Positions 18,115 to 27,016 of a DNA stretch of 64,000 bases are shown here, in pieces (the stretch's first letter is position 1; each line of letters starts with the position of its first letter). Origin of the DNA: Desulfobacterales bacterium (GTDB lineage Bacteria; Desulfobacterota; Desulfobacteria; Desulfobacterales; SURF-7). The DNA lies in assembly GCA_028277765.1 (NCBI GenBank), contig JANQFQ010000076.1, positions 1-64,000 of the forward strand, in the 5' to 3' direction. Under the pieces are notes generated by a model that searched no databases, was not told the DNA's origin, and saw only the letters and a program-made list of their open reading frames with translations. Position numbers and translations under genes: made by a program.

Positions 18115-20355
18115 ATGAAGAAGAGCTATCTCTATGCGATGATAGTCAGTTTGTTCGCTATTGTTCCTGTCGTTCTTGCTGCAACCCCTGCCCCGACTTA
18201 TAAGGCAGGAGAGCTGCTTGTAAAATATAAGCCAGCCATTAGCAGTTACAAAACAAGCCAGTATTCATCCACCCATAAAATACAATCGATCAAAGCCTTT
18301 AAAAGAATTGGGGCCCAGCTTGTCAAGCTTCCTGACAGCATGAGTGTTGAACAGGCCTTGGAGATTTATAACAATGATCCAGATGTGGAATACGCTGAAC
18401 CAAATTACTACCGCTATGCCACTGCTACCCCGAATGATACGGATTTTAGTGAATTGTGGGGTCTTGAAAACACCGGCCTGCCTGTAAACGGCACTGCCGG
18501 CACTGTTGGCGCAGACATTGATGCGACCACTGCATGGGACACTGAAACCGGTGACGGATCTATTGTAATTGCTGTAATAGATACTGGCGTTGCTTATGAC
18601 CACCCGGAATTTACAGAACCAGCAAGCGAAAATATCTGGGCCAACGGTGATGAGGCAATTGATGGCACTGACACAGACAGCAACGGTTATATTGATGATA
18701 CCCGGGGATGGGACTTTGTAAGTGACGACAATGATCCCATGGATTATAATAGTCACGGAACACATGTTGCCGGAACAATAGCTGCTCAAGGGAACAATGG
18801 TGCCGGCATAACAGGAGTCTGCTGGGATGCGGCCATAATGCCTATCCGTGTGCTTGATGCTTCTGGGACCGGATTAACTTCAGATATTATTTCAGGGATA
18901 GAATACGCGGATAATAATGGCGCGGTAATAATAAACCTCAGCCTTGCCAGTACTGCATTCAGCCAGTCAGAAAAAGATGCCATTGACGCCTCTTCCGCGC
19001 TTTTCGTGTGCGCAGCAGGTAACGAAGGCGCAAATAACGATAGCACCCCTAGTTATCCTGCCTCTTATACCAGTGCCAATATCATTTCAGTTGCCGCAAC
19101 AGACCAGGACGACGCTCTGGCAGACTTCTCGCCAGGAGGCTCCTCAAACTACGGTGCTACCTCGGTAGATGTTGCCGCACCAGGAGTCAATATTTACAGC
19201 ACTATTCCGCCGGGCCGTACAACTATATGGTCAGACGATTTTCAAGACGGTGACATCACCAACTGGACCACTGGCGGCACCAATAATACCTGGGGGCTCG
19301 AAACTAACGCTACCGTAGTACAACTTACCGACAGTCCTGATGCAAGCTATGTGAACGACACTGACTCATGGGCATATAGTGAGGATTTCAGTCTTGCTGG
19401 TGCAAACGATGCATTACTTACCTTCTATTGTGGTGGCTCAGTGCAAGATCCTGATGATATACTTACCCTCCAGGTCTCAACAGACGGCGCTGCCTGGACA
19501 GATGAACTGTCAGGCACAGACTTTACTGCTGACGGCATCTATATGTATTATACGGAGTTAGATCTGACACCATATGAAGGAAATGCGACCGTTTATATCA
19601 GATTCCACTTTTTCAGTGACAACTCTGTTATAGGAGATGGCTGGTATATAGATGATATCATAGTTTCATCAGCCGATGCTTATGATGGATCAGAATATGA
19701 TTATTCTGAGGGGACATCCATGGCAGCCCCTCATGTTGCCGGACTTGCAGGTCTTATTCTTTCAGCAGATCCAACTCTCACCGCTATAGAGGTAAAGACC
19801 GGAATTGAAAACTCGGCAGAGGTACTTACTGCTTTATCCGGAAGGGTGGCAACAGGGGCAAGAATTAATGCTGCGTCATACTTTACTGGTATCCTCCAGT
19901 TCAGCTCGTCTACTTACCAGGTCAGTGAAGGCGGTGGCGCAGCAGCCATCACAGTTACCCGCGGGGGAAGCAGCACTGGCGCGGTCAGCGTCGATTGTGC
20001 CACAATTGCCGGGGGTACAGCTGTTGAAGGGACAGATTATACTGCTCTCCCCGCAACCAACCTGAACTGGGCAGACGGCGAGACCGGAATTCGAACAATT
20101 AATGTCAGCGTAACTAACAATACCGTAACCCAGGGCGACAAAACAGTTTTTCTTCAATTATCCAATCCTATGGGGGCTGTTCTTGGATTAGCAGATGCCA
20201 CCCTTACGATCCAAGAAGATGACTACAGCGCTTCTGACTATGATGATGAAAACAGAAAGAGCGTAAGTTCTGGGTGTTTTATTGAATCCGCCGCAGAGAC
20301 AACTAGCATCAAAAAAGCATACAAGTGTATTAAAGAATTACTTTTTTCACGTTAA
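18115..20355 (+). CDS. Secreted subtilisin-like serine protease with inserted beta domain, Calx-beta domain and Cfi-box-like tail
   Basis: 746 residues. A signal peptide (1-22) is followed by an inhibitor-like propeptide (about 30-100). The S8 catalytic triad is D156 (AVIDTG), H214 (SHGTHVAG) and S535 (GTSMAAPHVAG), with oxyanion N303. The H-to-S distance is 321 residues, far longer than usual, because about 150 residues (about 370-520; starts WSDDFQDGDITNW, ends GDGWYIDDI) of a jelly-roll, immune-inhibitor-A-like domain are inserted before the serine. A Calx-beta domain covers about 598-705. The C terminus has SGCFIES, like the CFI-box sorting tails, then a basic end. It sits between the RACo gene and the acs operon without an obvious functional link. 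An AAGGAG site precedes the ATG. Confidence 0.9.
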   Translation: MKKSYLYAMIVSLFAIVPVVLAATPAPTYKAGELLVKYKPAISSYKTSQYSSTHKIQSIKAFKRIGAQLVKLPDSMSVEQALEIYNNDPDVEYAEPNYYRYATATPNDTDFSELWGLENTGLPVNGTAGTVGADIDATTAWDTETGDGSIVIAVIDTGVAYDHPEFTEPASENIWANGDEAIDGTDTDSNGYIDDTRGWDFVSDDNDPMDYNSHGTHVAGTIAAQGNNGAGITGVCWDAAIMPIRVLDASGTGLTSDIISGIEYADNNGAVIINLSLASTAFSQSEKDAIDASSALFVCAAGNEGANNDSTPSYPASYTSANIISVAATDQDDALADFSPGGSSNYGATSVDVAAPGVNIYSTIPPGRTTIWSDDFQDGDITNWTTGGTNNTWGLETNATVVQLTDSPDASYVNDTDSWAYSEDFSLAGANDALLTFYCGGSVQDPDDILTLQVSTDGAAWTDELSGTDFTADGIYMYYTELDLTPYEGNATVYIRFHFFSDNSVIGDGWYIDDIIVSSADAYDGSEYDYSEGTSMAAPHVAGLAGLILSADPTLTAIEVKTGIENSAEVLTALSGRVATGARINAASYFTGILQFSSSTYQVSEGGGAAAITVTRGGSSTGAVSVDCATIAGGTAVEGTDYTALPATNLNWADGETGIRTINVSVTNNTVTQGDKTVFLQLSNPMGAVLGLADATLTIQEDDYSASDYDDENRKSVSSGCFIESAAETTSIKKAYKCIKELLFSR

Positions 20356-20407
20356 GAAAGATAAAAGGATAAACAGTTTAATCGGTTTTGTTAAGTGACC
20401 AACTATC

Positions 20408-20482
20408 GTAGGGTGGGCTATGCCCACCAAATAAGTCAGAATACATTATGAAACAGTAGATTGTGGGCACAGCCCACCCTAC
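20408..20482. repeat. REP-like inverted repeat, GTAGGGTGGGC family
   Basis: GTAGGGTGGGCTATGCCCACC at the left and GTGGGCACAGCCCACCCTAC at the right are inverted copies about 34 bases apart; each half is itself nearly palindromic. The same pair in the opposite arrangement occurs at 49135-49206, and a single half at 59269-59285. Confidence 0.75.
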
Positions 20483-20505
20483 ATTAGAATAAATACTAGC
20501 GGAAC

Positions 20506-20600
20506 TGTCGAAAAAGTCCAAAACCACTGTTTTGTCCAGCCGTTCATCAATAATATCAATAAGTTATGATGTAAAAATGCTGTTTAGGGTTTTTTCGACA
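20506..20600. repeat. MITE-like 95-bp inverted-repeat element
   Basis: Begins TGTCGAAAAAGTCC and ends GGGTTTTTTCGACA, giving inverted ends of about 19 bases with few mismatches. There is no coding capacity. A similar IS-derived end is not otherwise present in the window. Confidence 0.55.
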
Positions 20601-20809
20601 ATCACAGCATTTTGCATCTCTGCCAAACAACAGTGGGATCTGCGCTTGTCAGGCTCTGCATGTTTTCACTCCAACCAGCATTTAGTATCCAGCATCTAGT
20701 GGCTGGCATCTAGAACCCCCCTGATTTCTTTGGATTTTAAGCTGCCGCATTATAATTAATATCAATTAATCACAATCAAAAAACACCTCTCTTTTTTCAC
20801 CCTTTTCCA

Positions 20810-20838
20810 TTGACAATAATATATAAATAATATAAGAA
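20810..20838 (+). promoter_or_regulatory. Candidate promoter of the CODH/ACS operon
   Basis: A perfect TTGACA (20810-20815) is followed after 15-17 AT-rich bases by TATAAG (20831-20836) or TAAGAA (20833-20838). It is the best sigma-70-like match in the gap before acsD. Confidence 0.4.
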
Positions 20839-21039
20839 TTTTCTCTTGGTTTTTTTGAGCTATGCAGGAACAGACACAGAAACTCACGGTTATTAAAAAA
20901 ATAAATATAAAATTATAACAACAATTTAGAAAGGGGGTTGATACTGACAAATAAAGGCTGGAGCCGGCTGACGCACACATTGCGGCAGCAGTACGTAACA
21001 ACCTGAAACTTTTAACAGTTTTTTATAAGGAGGCAGAAA

Positions 21040-22623
21040 TTGGGCTTTGAAATGGTAAAAGAAAGCTATGCAGGCGGCATTAAAGAAATCTCCATTGGAG
21101 AGGGAAAAAGTGCCGTTACTGTTGGCGGAGAGACATGCTATCCTTTTTATTCGTTTGAAGGCAACATACCCAATAAGCCAAAAATCGCAATGGAAATATG
21201 GGATATGGAACCTGAGGACTGGCCGGAAGCAGCTCTCGCGCCCTTTAAGGATGTTGTATCTGATCCTGGAAAATGGGCGAAAAAATGCGTAAAGGATTTC
21301 GGGGCTGAAATGATCGTCCTTCAGTTAAAAAGCATTGACCCGAACGGAAACAATGCCAGTGCAGACGATGCCGTAAAGACAGTAAAAGCTGTCTTAAAGG
21401 CTGTTAATGTACCATTGATTTTATGGGGCTGTGCCAATGCTGAAAAGGATGAGGAAGTATTTAAGAAAATTGCCGAAGACTGCCAGGATGCGACCCTGAC
21501 AATCGGTCCTGTGGAAGATAAGAACCACAAGGGGATCGGGGCGGCTGCAATGGGATACGGTCACACGGTAATTTCATCATCTCCGATAGATGTTAACCTT
21601 GCCAAGCAGGTGAACATCCTTTTAGAAAATCTTGGCCTGTCCATGGACCGCATCATAGTCGACCCGACAACAGGCGGCCTGGGATATGGACTGGAATATT
21701 CCTATTCGGTTATGGAAAGGCTCAGAATGGCGGCCATGACCCAGGGGGATGACAAACTCCAGTTCCCGCTGATAAACAACCTCGGCAACGAAGTATGGAA
21801 ATGCAAGGAAGCCAAGCAGACAGTTGAAGACGCGCCCACCCTGGGAGACCCGGAAAGACGTGCTATTCTTATGGAGGCTGTCGGTGCCGTAACATACCTC
21901 ATGGCCGGTTCAGACATTCTTTTCATGAGACATCCAGAAGCGATCCGGATGGTAAAATCCTTTATCGATCTTGGTCTTGACGGTGGTTCCGCGGAAGCTG
22001 TGGCTGGTATAGCCAAGCAGTGCGCTGATGTGGATATCGATTATGCCAAGCTGGCACCAAAACCTGACCTGACCATCGAAAAGGAAGAAAAGAAGAAAAA
22101 ACCCGCACCCAAAAAGGCAGCTGCGAAAAAAGTCGCGGCAAAGAAAGCAGCTCCCAAACAGGCAGCTGCCGCACCAGCCGCGCCAAAAGCAGTCACCAAT
22201 AAGATCGGTCTTAAACCGCCCCCGGACCTTGGTCCAAGGGAAAAACCGGCTGTTTCTGCTGCTGCACCTGCAGGCGGTGTATCAATAGATATGGAAAGCC
22301 TGAAAGCAGAGATCAAGAAGATTGTCAAAGCAGAACTGGCAAGGGAAAACGCCGGTGCTGCCAAGGCAAAAGAAGAAAAGCCAAAGGTAATAAAAATTGA
22401 TCCTGAAGAAGCAGCGCGGGATAAGGCAGAAGCTGCAGCACGGGCACAGCGTGAAATAGAAGAAGCTGAACTCAGGCTGAAACGGACTGAAGAACGTGAA
22501 AAGCTGGATGCCAAAAGGAAGAAAAAGAAAGTCAGAAGAACCGCTGCAAAGGTTCAGCAGACACAGGATGAAAAGATTGTGGAAACTCTCAACATGATTC
22601 ACAGGAGAATTCCTTTATATTAG
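21040..22623 (+). CDS. acsD: CODH/ACS complex delta subunit (small corrinoid iron-sulfur protein subunit) with long C-terminal tail
   Basis: 527 residues. The first 335 or so form the CdhD/AcsD TIM-barrel core (early GGETCYPFYSFEG, LILWGCANAEKDEEV, IVDPTTGGLGYGLEY near residue 210) that pairs with AcsC to carry the cobamide methyl group. The rest is unusual: a Lys/Ala/Pro-rich stretch (about 350-385), then a charged segment predicted to be coiled coil (about 415-510), ending RRIPLY. A TTG start at 21040 is chosen because AAGGAGG lies 6 bases before it; the in-frame ATG at 21052 would be too far. It is first in the operon acsD-cooS-acsB-acsC-acsE. Confidence 0.93.
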   Translation: MGFEMVKESYAGGIKEISIGEGKSAVTVGGETCYPFYSFEGNIPNKPKIAMEIWDMEPEDWPEAALAPFKDVVSDPGKWAKKCVKDFGAEMIVLQLKSIDPNGNNASADDAVKTVKAVLKAVNVPLILWGCANAEKDEEVFKKIAEDCQDATLTIGPVEDKNHKGIGAAAMGYGHTVISSSPIDVNLAKQVNILLENLGLSMDRIIVDPTTGGLGYGLEYSYSVMERLRMAAMTQGDDKLQFPLINNLGNEVWKCKEAKQTVEDAPTLGDPERRAILMEAVGAVTYLMAGSDILFMRHPEAIRMVKSFIDLGLDGGSAEAVAGIAKQCADVDIDYAKLAPKPDLTIEKEEKKKKPAPKKAAAKKVAAKKAAPKQAAAAPAAPKAVTNKIGLKPPPDLGPREKPAVSAAAPAGGVSIDMESLKAEIKKIVKAELARENAGAAKAKEEKPKVIKIDPEEAARDKAEAAARAQREIEEAELRLKRTEEREKLDAKRKKKKVRRTAAKVQQTQDEKIVETLNMIHRRIPLY

Positions 22624-22631
22624 TATAAACA

Positions 22632-22655
22632 ATCCGGTCCTTTGGCCGGAAAAAA
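22632..22655 (+). other. Short stem-loop between acsD and cooS
   Basis: TCCGG and CCGGA arms around a short loop, followed by six A residues. It could be a processing or stabilising hairpin within the operon transcript. It lacks a U-run on the plus strand, so it is not a terminator. Confidence 0.4.
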
Positions 22656-22676
22656 TAATTTGAGGAGGAACCTCTA

Positions 22677-24701
22677 ATGGCAGAAGAAAAAGTAAAAAAA
22701 GAAAAGGGACCAAAACTGGCTGACCCGAACAAGGTTTCCATTTGTCCTGCAACCCAGGAGATGATAGAGCGCTCGCACGCCCTTGGCATTGAAACTGTCT
22801 TTGACAGGGCTGCAACCATGAAACCATGCGCTATTGGCATGCAGGGTACGTGTTGCAAGATATGCGCCATGGGTCCGTGCCGCCTTCCCCTTCCAAAAAA
22901 GGGAATTGAGGGCAAAGACGACAGAAAAGGTCTTTGTGGCGCGACAGCAAACACCATTGCCGCCCGTAACTTTGCGAGAATGGTAGCAGCAGGAACCGCG
23001 GCCCATTCAGATCACGGCCGGTCAGTAGCAGAAGTTTTCCTGTCTGTTGCGAGAAAAGAGACAGAAGATTACAAGATCAAGGATCCTGTCAGGCTCCGCC
23101 AGATAGCCCCTCATTTTGGCGTTGACACCACAATTGAAAAAGATGGTGAAGTAAAAGACAGAAATCTTGACGAGATTGCCCTTGAAGTAGCTGAAAAAGC
23201 ATGGGCTGAATGGGGTAAACCCGAAGGGACGCTCCTTTATCTTGACAGGGCACCTGAACCGCTCCAGGAAAAATGGAAAAAAATGGGCGTTATGCCCAGG
23301 AATATTGACAGGGAAGTTGTTGAAATTATGCACCGCACAACAATGGGTGTTGACCAGGACTATAAAAATATTATCAAGCAGAGCACAAGATGCTCCCTGG
23401 CAGACGGCTGGGGCGGCGCCATGATGGCCACAGATCTGCAGGATGTTATGTTCGGATCGCCGTCACCGCTTCAGTCCGAGGCGAACATGGGCATTATGAA
23501 AGAAGACCATGTCAATATCATCGTTCACGGCCATGAGCCTGTGCTGTCAGAGATGATTGTCGCTGCTTCACAGAGTCCTGAACTCCTTGAATATGCCAGT
23601 TCAAAAGGCGCAAAAGGGATCCAGCTCGGTGGCATCTGCTGCACGGCAAATGAAATTCTCCAGCGCCACGGCGTTCCGCCGGCAGGAACGTTCCTGCAGC
23701 AGGAACTCGCTATTATCACTGGTGCTTGTGATGCCATGGTTGTTGATGTTCAGTGCGTTTTTCAGAACCTCGCCAATGTCGCGAAGTGCTTTCATACAAA
23801 ACTGATCACGACCCATCCGATCGCGAAGATGGAGCAGAATAATGTTATCCATATAGAATTTGACGAGCACCATGCCATGGAAGACGCAATAAAGATTGTC
23901 CGTATGGCTATTGACAATTTTGAAAATCGCAGTGCAGATGTTGTGATACCGCCGTACAAAGAGACTCAGATCGCCGGTTTTGGTGTTGAGTCGATCGAGT
24001 ATCATCTTGGCGGCACCTTCCGCGGTTCTTACTATACACTGAATGACAACATCATCAACGGCCGCATCCGTGGTGTTGCCGGTGTTGTTGGATGTAATAA
24101 CGCGAGAACAAAACATAACGAAGAGCATATTACGATAATCAAAGAACTTATCAAAAACGATGTTCTGGTATTAACAACAGGCTGCAGCGCTATTGCCTGC
24201 GGGACACACGGACTTCTTACTCCGGAAACAGCAGCCGTATACTGCGGTCCTGGCCTTGCGGAAGTTTGTGAGACAGTCGGCATTCCGCCTGTCCTGCATC
24301 TCGGGTCATGCGTTGACAACACCCGTATCCTGCTTGCGGCAACAGAGGTCGTCAAGGCCGGCGGTCTTGGCAATGATCTTTGTGATCTTCCGGCTGCAGG
24401 AAGCGCGCCTGAATGGATGAGTGAAAAAGCGATCGCCATCGGCCAGTACTTTGTTTCATCCGGTGTTTACACGGTTTTCGGTTATCATATGCCGCTGGAC
24501 GGCGCGCCTGAATTGAAAAGCTATCTCTATGAAGAGATGGAAAAGATTTATGGCGGCAAATGGGATTGTGAGCCTGATCCTGTAAAACACGCCCATAAGA
24601 TGATTGCGCATATTGATAAAAAACGGAAAGAACTGGGTATTGACAAGGCAAGAGAAAGGGTCCTCATGGACATGGCAGACCGCCAGGCTCTTGAAGCTTA
24701 A
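22677..24701 (+). CDS. cooS: Anaerobic carbon monoxide dehydrogenase, Ni-containing catalytic subunit
   Basis: 674 residues (AcsA/CooS). It reduces CO2 to CO for acetyl-CoA synthesis, or oxidises CO. The N-terminal cysteines C51, C59, C60, C63, C68 and C87 match the D- and B-cluster ligands (CCKICAMGPC motif). C-cluster ligands lie in the later GGICCTANEIL, VDVQCVFQN, TTGCSAIACG and HLGSCVDNTRI segments. Strong GAGGAGG site. It sits directly between acsD and acsB, identifying it as the ACS-bound form rather than a stand-alone CODH. No cooC accessory gene is adjacent. Confidence 0.96.
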   Translation: MAEEKVKKEKGPKLADPNKVSICPATQEMIERSHALGIETVFDRAATMKPCAIGMQGTCCKICAMGPCRLPLPKKGIEGKDDRKGLCGATANTIAARNFARMVAAGTAAHSDHGRSVAEVFLSVARKETEDYKIKDPVRLRQIAPHFGVDTTIEKDGEVKDRNLDEIALEVAEKAWAEWGKPEGTLLYLDRAPEPLQEKWKKMGVMPRNIDREVVEIMHRTTMGVDQDYKNIIKQSTRCSLADGWGGAMMATDLQDVMFGSPSPLQSEANMGIMKEDHVNIIVHGHEPVLSEMIVAASQSPELLEYASSKGAKGIQLGGICCTANEILQRHGVPPAGTFLQQELAIITGACDAMVVDVQCVFQNLANVAKCFHTKLITTHPIAKMEQNNVIHIEFDEHHAMEDAIKIVRMAIDNFENRSADVVIPPYKETQIAGFGVESIEYHLGGTFRGSYYTLNDNIINGRIRGVAGVVGCNNARTKHNEEHITIIKELIKNDVLVLTTGCSAIACGTHGLLTPETAAVYCGPGLAEVCETVGIPPVLHLGSCVDNTRILLAATEVVKAGGLGNDLCDLPAAGSAPEWMSEKAIAIGQYFVSSGVYTVFGYHMPLDGAPELKSYLYEEMEKIYGGKWDCEPDPVKHAHKMIAHIDKKRKELGIDKARERVLMDMADRQALEA

Positions 24702-24736
24702 TATTAAAAAAATCCTCAACGAAGGAGGAAGGAAAT

Positions 24737-26947
24737 ATGTCTAAACTAGTTGCATTTGCTGCCATTCAGGGCGGCTATAAAGTCGTTTCAACCGCTGAAG
24801 GGGCCTTTAATAAAGCACTTGAGACCTTTAGCGCTGATACAAAGATTGAGTTTCCCAACACCGGTTATTATCTTCCGGTTATCTACTCCCTGACAGGGAT
24901 GAAAGTGGAAACAATTGAAGATTTGAGAAAACCGCTTGAATACGCGCGCAGCCTGCTGCCGCCGCATATTAAGGGTAAAAACCACCTGCCGTTCCTCGGG
25001 CCTCTTCTTGATGCCGGTATGGCAGCGATATTCTCTTATGAAATTATTGAGGCTATTCGCATTCTTAACGAACCAGACTTTTACATTCATGCTGAAGATC
25101 CTGATATTGAAAATGGCAAACTCTGGGTAGGTCCCGCGGACGACATCGTATTGAGAAAACGCGGCGTTGAATTTGTTGACGGTTCAGCTCCGGGTTTTGC
25201 CGCCATCGTTGGTGCGGCACCCGATCCTGAAACCGCAAAAATGATCGTGGAAGACTACCAGAAGAGAAACTTATACATCTTCTGTGCCGCGAACCACAAC
25301 GGCCAGACAGTTATTGAACAGCTGATTGAAGCCGGCGTTCAGGTTGGCTGGAACACACGTATCGTTCCTTTTGGCCCGGATATCTCTTCAGCTATTTTCG
25401 CGCTTGGTTTCGCGAACAGGGCGGCCATGGCATTCGGCGGTCTTGAACCGGGTGATTACAGAAAAATACTGATGTATAACAAAGAGCGTGTTTTCGCGTT
25501 TGTCAACGCCCTTGGTGATATTGGAACAGAATGGGGCTGCGCTGCTGCCGGCTGTGTAAACTGGGGTTTCCCAACCATAGCTGACACGGATATTCCCGAA
25601 ATCCTGCCTACCGGGATCTGTACTTACGAGCATGTTGTTGCCAATATACCGCATGATGAAATGGTTCAGAAGTCTGTTGAAGTCAGGGGTCTTAAAGTTC
25701 AGGTCGCTGATATTGACATCCCCTGCGCGTTTGGCCCGGCTTATGAAGGTGAGCGCGTACGCGGCGATGATCTGTACTGCCAGGCAGGTGCTAAAACCCA
25801 GGCTACAGAGCTGTGTAAGATGGCCGAGCTGAAAGAAATCGAAGACGGCAAGGTTGAAGTGATCGGGAAGGATATCCCTGATATGAAGGAAGGGGATACC
25901 TTTGTGCTCGGCATTTACGTGCAGATCGCAGGCCGTGAGTTCCAGACGGACTTTGAGCCGATCATGGAACGCCAGATCCATCATCTCGCGAACTATATCC
26001 AGGGTATCATGCATGTTGGCCAGCGCGATATCGCGTGGGTACGTATCAGCAAGGCTGCCGTGGAAAAAGGCTTTACCCTGAAAGATATTGGTATTGTTCT
26101 CCATGCCAAGTACCACCAGGATTTTGGAAAAATTGTGGATAAGGTACAGGTAACCCTTTACACAGACAAAAAAGATGTTGACGCACTGACGGAAAGAGCA
26201 AAGAAAGAGTACCGGACAAGGGATGAGCGTGTTGAGAAGATGAAAGATGAAGATGTTGAGACTTACTACTCATGCACACTCTGCCAGTCATTCGCGCCTA
26301 ACCATGTTTGCACCATCAGCCCGGAAAGAACCGGTCTGTGCGGCGCTTACAACTGGATGGACTGCAAGGCCGCATTTGAGATCAACCCGACCGGACCGAA
26401 CCAGCCGATTGAAAAGGGCGAGTGCCTTGATGAAAAACTCGGTCAGTGGAAAGGTGTTAACGACTTTATCTACAAGGCCTCAAGGGGTGCTGTCACCCAT
26501 TACAACTTCTACTCCATGCTTCATGATCCAATGACAACCTGTGGCTGCTGTGAATGTATCGCGGCCATGCTCCCCTCCTGTAACGGCGTTATGACCGTGG
26601 GCAGGGACTACATGGGTGAGACACCGTCAGGGATGAAGTTTACAAAGCTCGCGGGTGTTATGGGCGGCGGTGCAAGTTCTCCGGGATTTGTGGGCCACTC
26701 AAAGTTTAACATTACCCAGGGCAAGTTCCTCGTCGGTGACGGCGGCCTCCTCCGTATGGTATGGATGCCGAAGGTGCTGAAAGAAGAACTTAAAGAGAGA
26801 ATCGAAAAACGCGGCGCGGATCTTGGTGTTCCAAATCTGTATGACTTGATCGCCGATGAAACAGTGGGGACCACTGAAGAAGAGATTCTCCCCTGGCTCG
26901 AGGAAAAGGGACATCCGGCACTTTCAATGGACCCGATCGTTGGATAA
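24737..26947 (+). CDS. acsB: CO-methylating acetyl-CoA synthase
   Basis: 736 residues, equal in layout to the Moorella enzyme. It condenses CO, the methyl group from the corrinoid protein and CoA into acetyl-CoA. Cluster A ligands are visible: C513, C516, C525 and about C535 for the 4Fe-4S cluster, and C602-Gly-C604 for the distal nickel. The N-terminal part (about 30-310) is the domain that meets CODH and carries the CO channel. GAAGGAGGAAGG ribosome site. A strong stem-loop follows the gene. Confidence 0.97.
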   Translation: MSKLVAFAAIQGGYKVVSTAEGAFNKALETFSADTKIEFPNTGYYLPVIYSLTGMKVETIEDLRKPLEYARSLLPPHIKGKNHLPFLGPLLDAGMAAIFSYEIIEAIRILNEPDFYIHAEDPDIENGKLWVGPADDIVLRKRGVEFVDGSAPGFAAIVGAAPDPETAKMIVEDYQKRNLYIFCAANHNGQTVIEQLIEAGVQVGWNTRIVPFGPDISSAIFALGFANRAAMAFGGLEPGDYRKILMYNKERVFAFVNALGDIGTEWGCAAAGCVNWGFPTIADTDIPEILPTGICTYEHVVANIPHDEMVQKSVEVRGLKVQVADIDIPCAFGPAYEGERVRGDDLYCQAGAKTQATELCKMAELKEIEDGKVEVIGKDIPDMKEGDTFVLGIYVQIAGREFQTDFEPIMERQIHHLANYIQGIMHVGQRDIAWVRISKAAVEKGFTLKDIGIVLHAKYHQDFGKIVDKVQVTLYTDKKDVDALTERAKKEYRTRDERVEKMKDEDVETYYSCTLCQSFAPNHVCTISPERTGLCGAYNWMDCKAAFEINPTGPNQPIEKGECLDEKLGQWKGVNDFIYKASRGAVTHYNFYSMLHDPMTTCGCCECIAAMLPSCNGVMTVGRDYMGETPSGMKFTKLAGVMGGGASSPGFVGHSKFNITQGKFLVGDGGLLRMVWMPKVLKEELKERIEKRGADLGVPNLYDLIADETVGTTEEEILPWLEEKGHPALSMDPIVG

Positions 26948-26960
26948 AAATATGGGCATT

Positions 26961-26986
26961 GCCGCGTGCTTTTCTTTGCGCGCGGC
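26961..26986 (+). other. GC-rich stem-loop between acsB and acsC
   Basis: GCCGCGTGC (26961-26969) pairs with GCGCGCGGC (26978-26986) around an 8-base loop, a 9-bp stem with one G-U pair. No U-run follows, so it is better read as an mRNA-stability or processing element than as a terminator. Confidence 0.55.
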
Positions 26987-27016
26987 GAAACCCTAAAGAA
27001 ATATAAGGAGACTAAA

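Larger units (their letters stand above)
20356..21039. other. Long intergenic region packed with dispersed repeats, acs operon leader
   Basis: No gene seen. From left to right it holds an inverted repeat of the GTAGGGTGGGC family (20408-20482), a 95-bp TGTCGAAAAA-ended element (20506-20600), the GATCTACGCTTGTC/CATCTAG composite repeat (20631-20712), and then a promoter-like TTGACA (20810-20815) about 225 bases before acsD. The last 200 bases are probably the 5' untranslated leader of the acs operon. Confidence 0.6.

Noticed and set aside
22041-22514. Minus-strand 157-residue ORF over acsD
   Set aside because: It is the antisense of the Lys/Ala-rich tail; low-complexity Ser/Ala/Phe composition shows it is a shadow.
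22632-22655. Terminator between acsD and cooS
   Set aside because: The hairpin is followed by A residues, not a U-run, and cooS has only a short gap, so transcription should continue.
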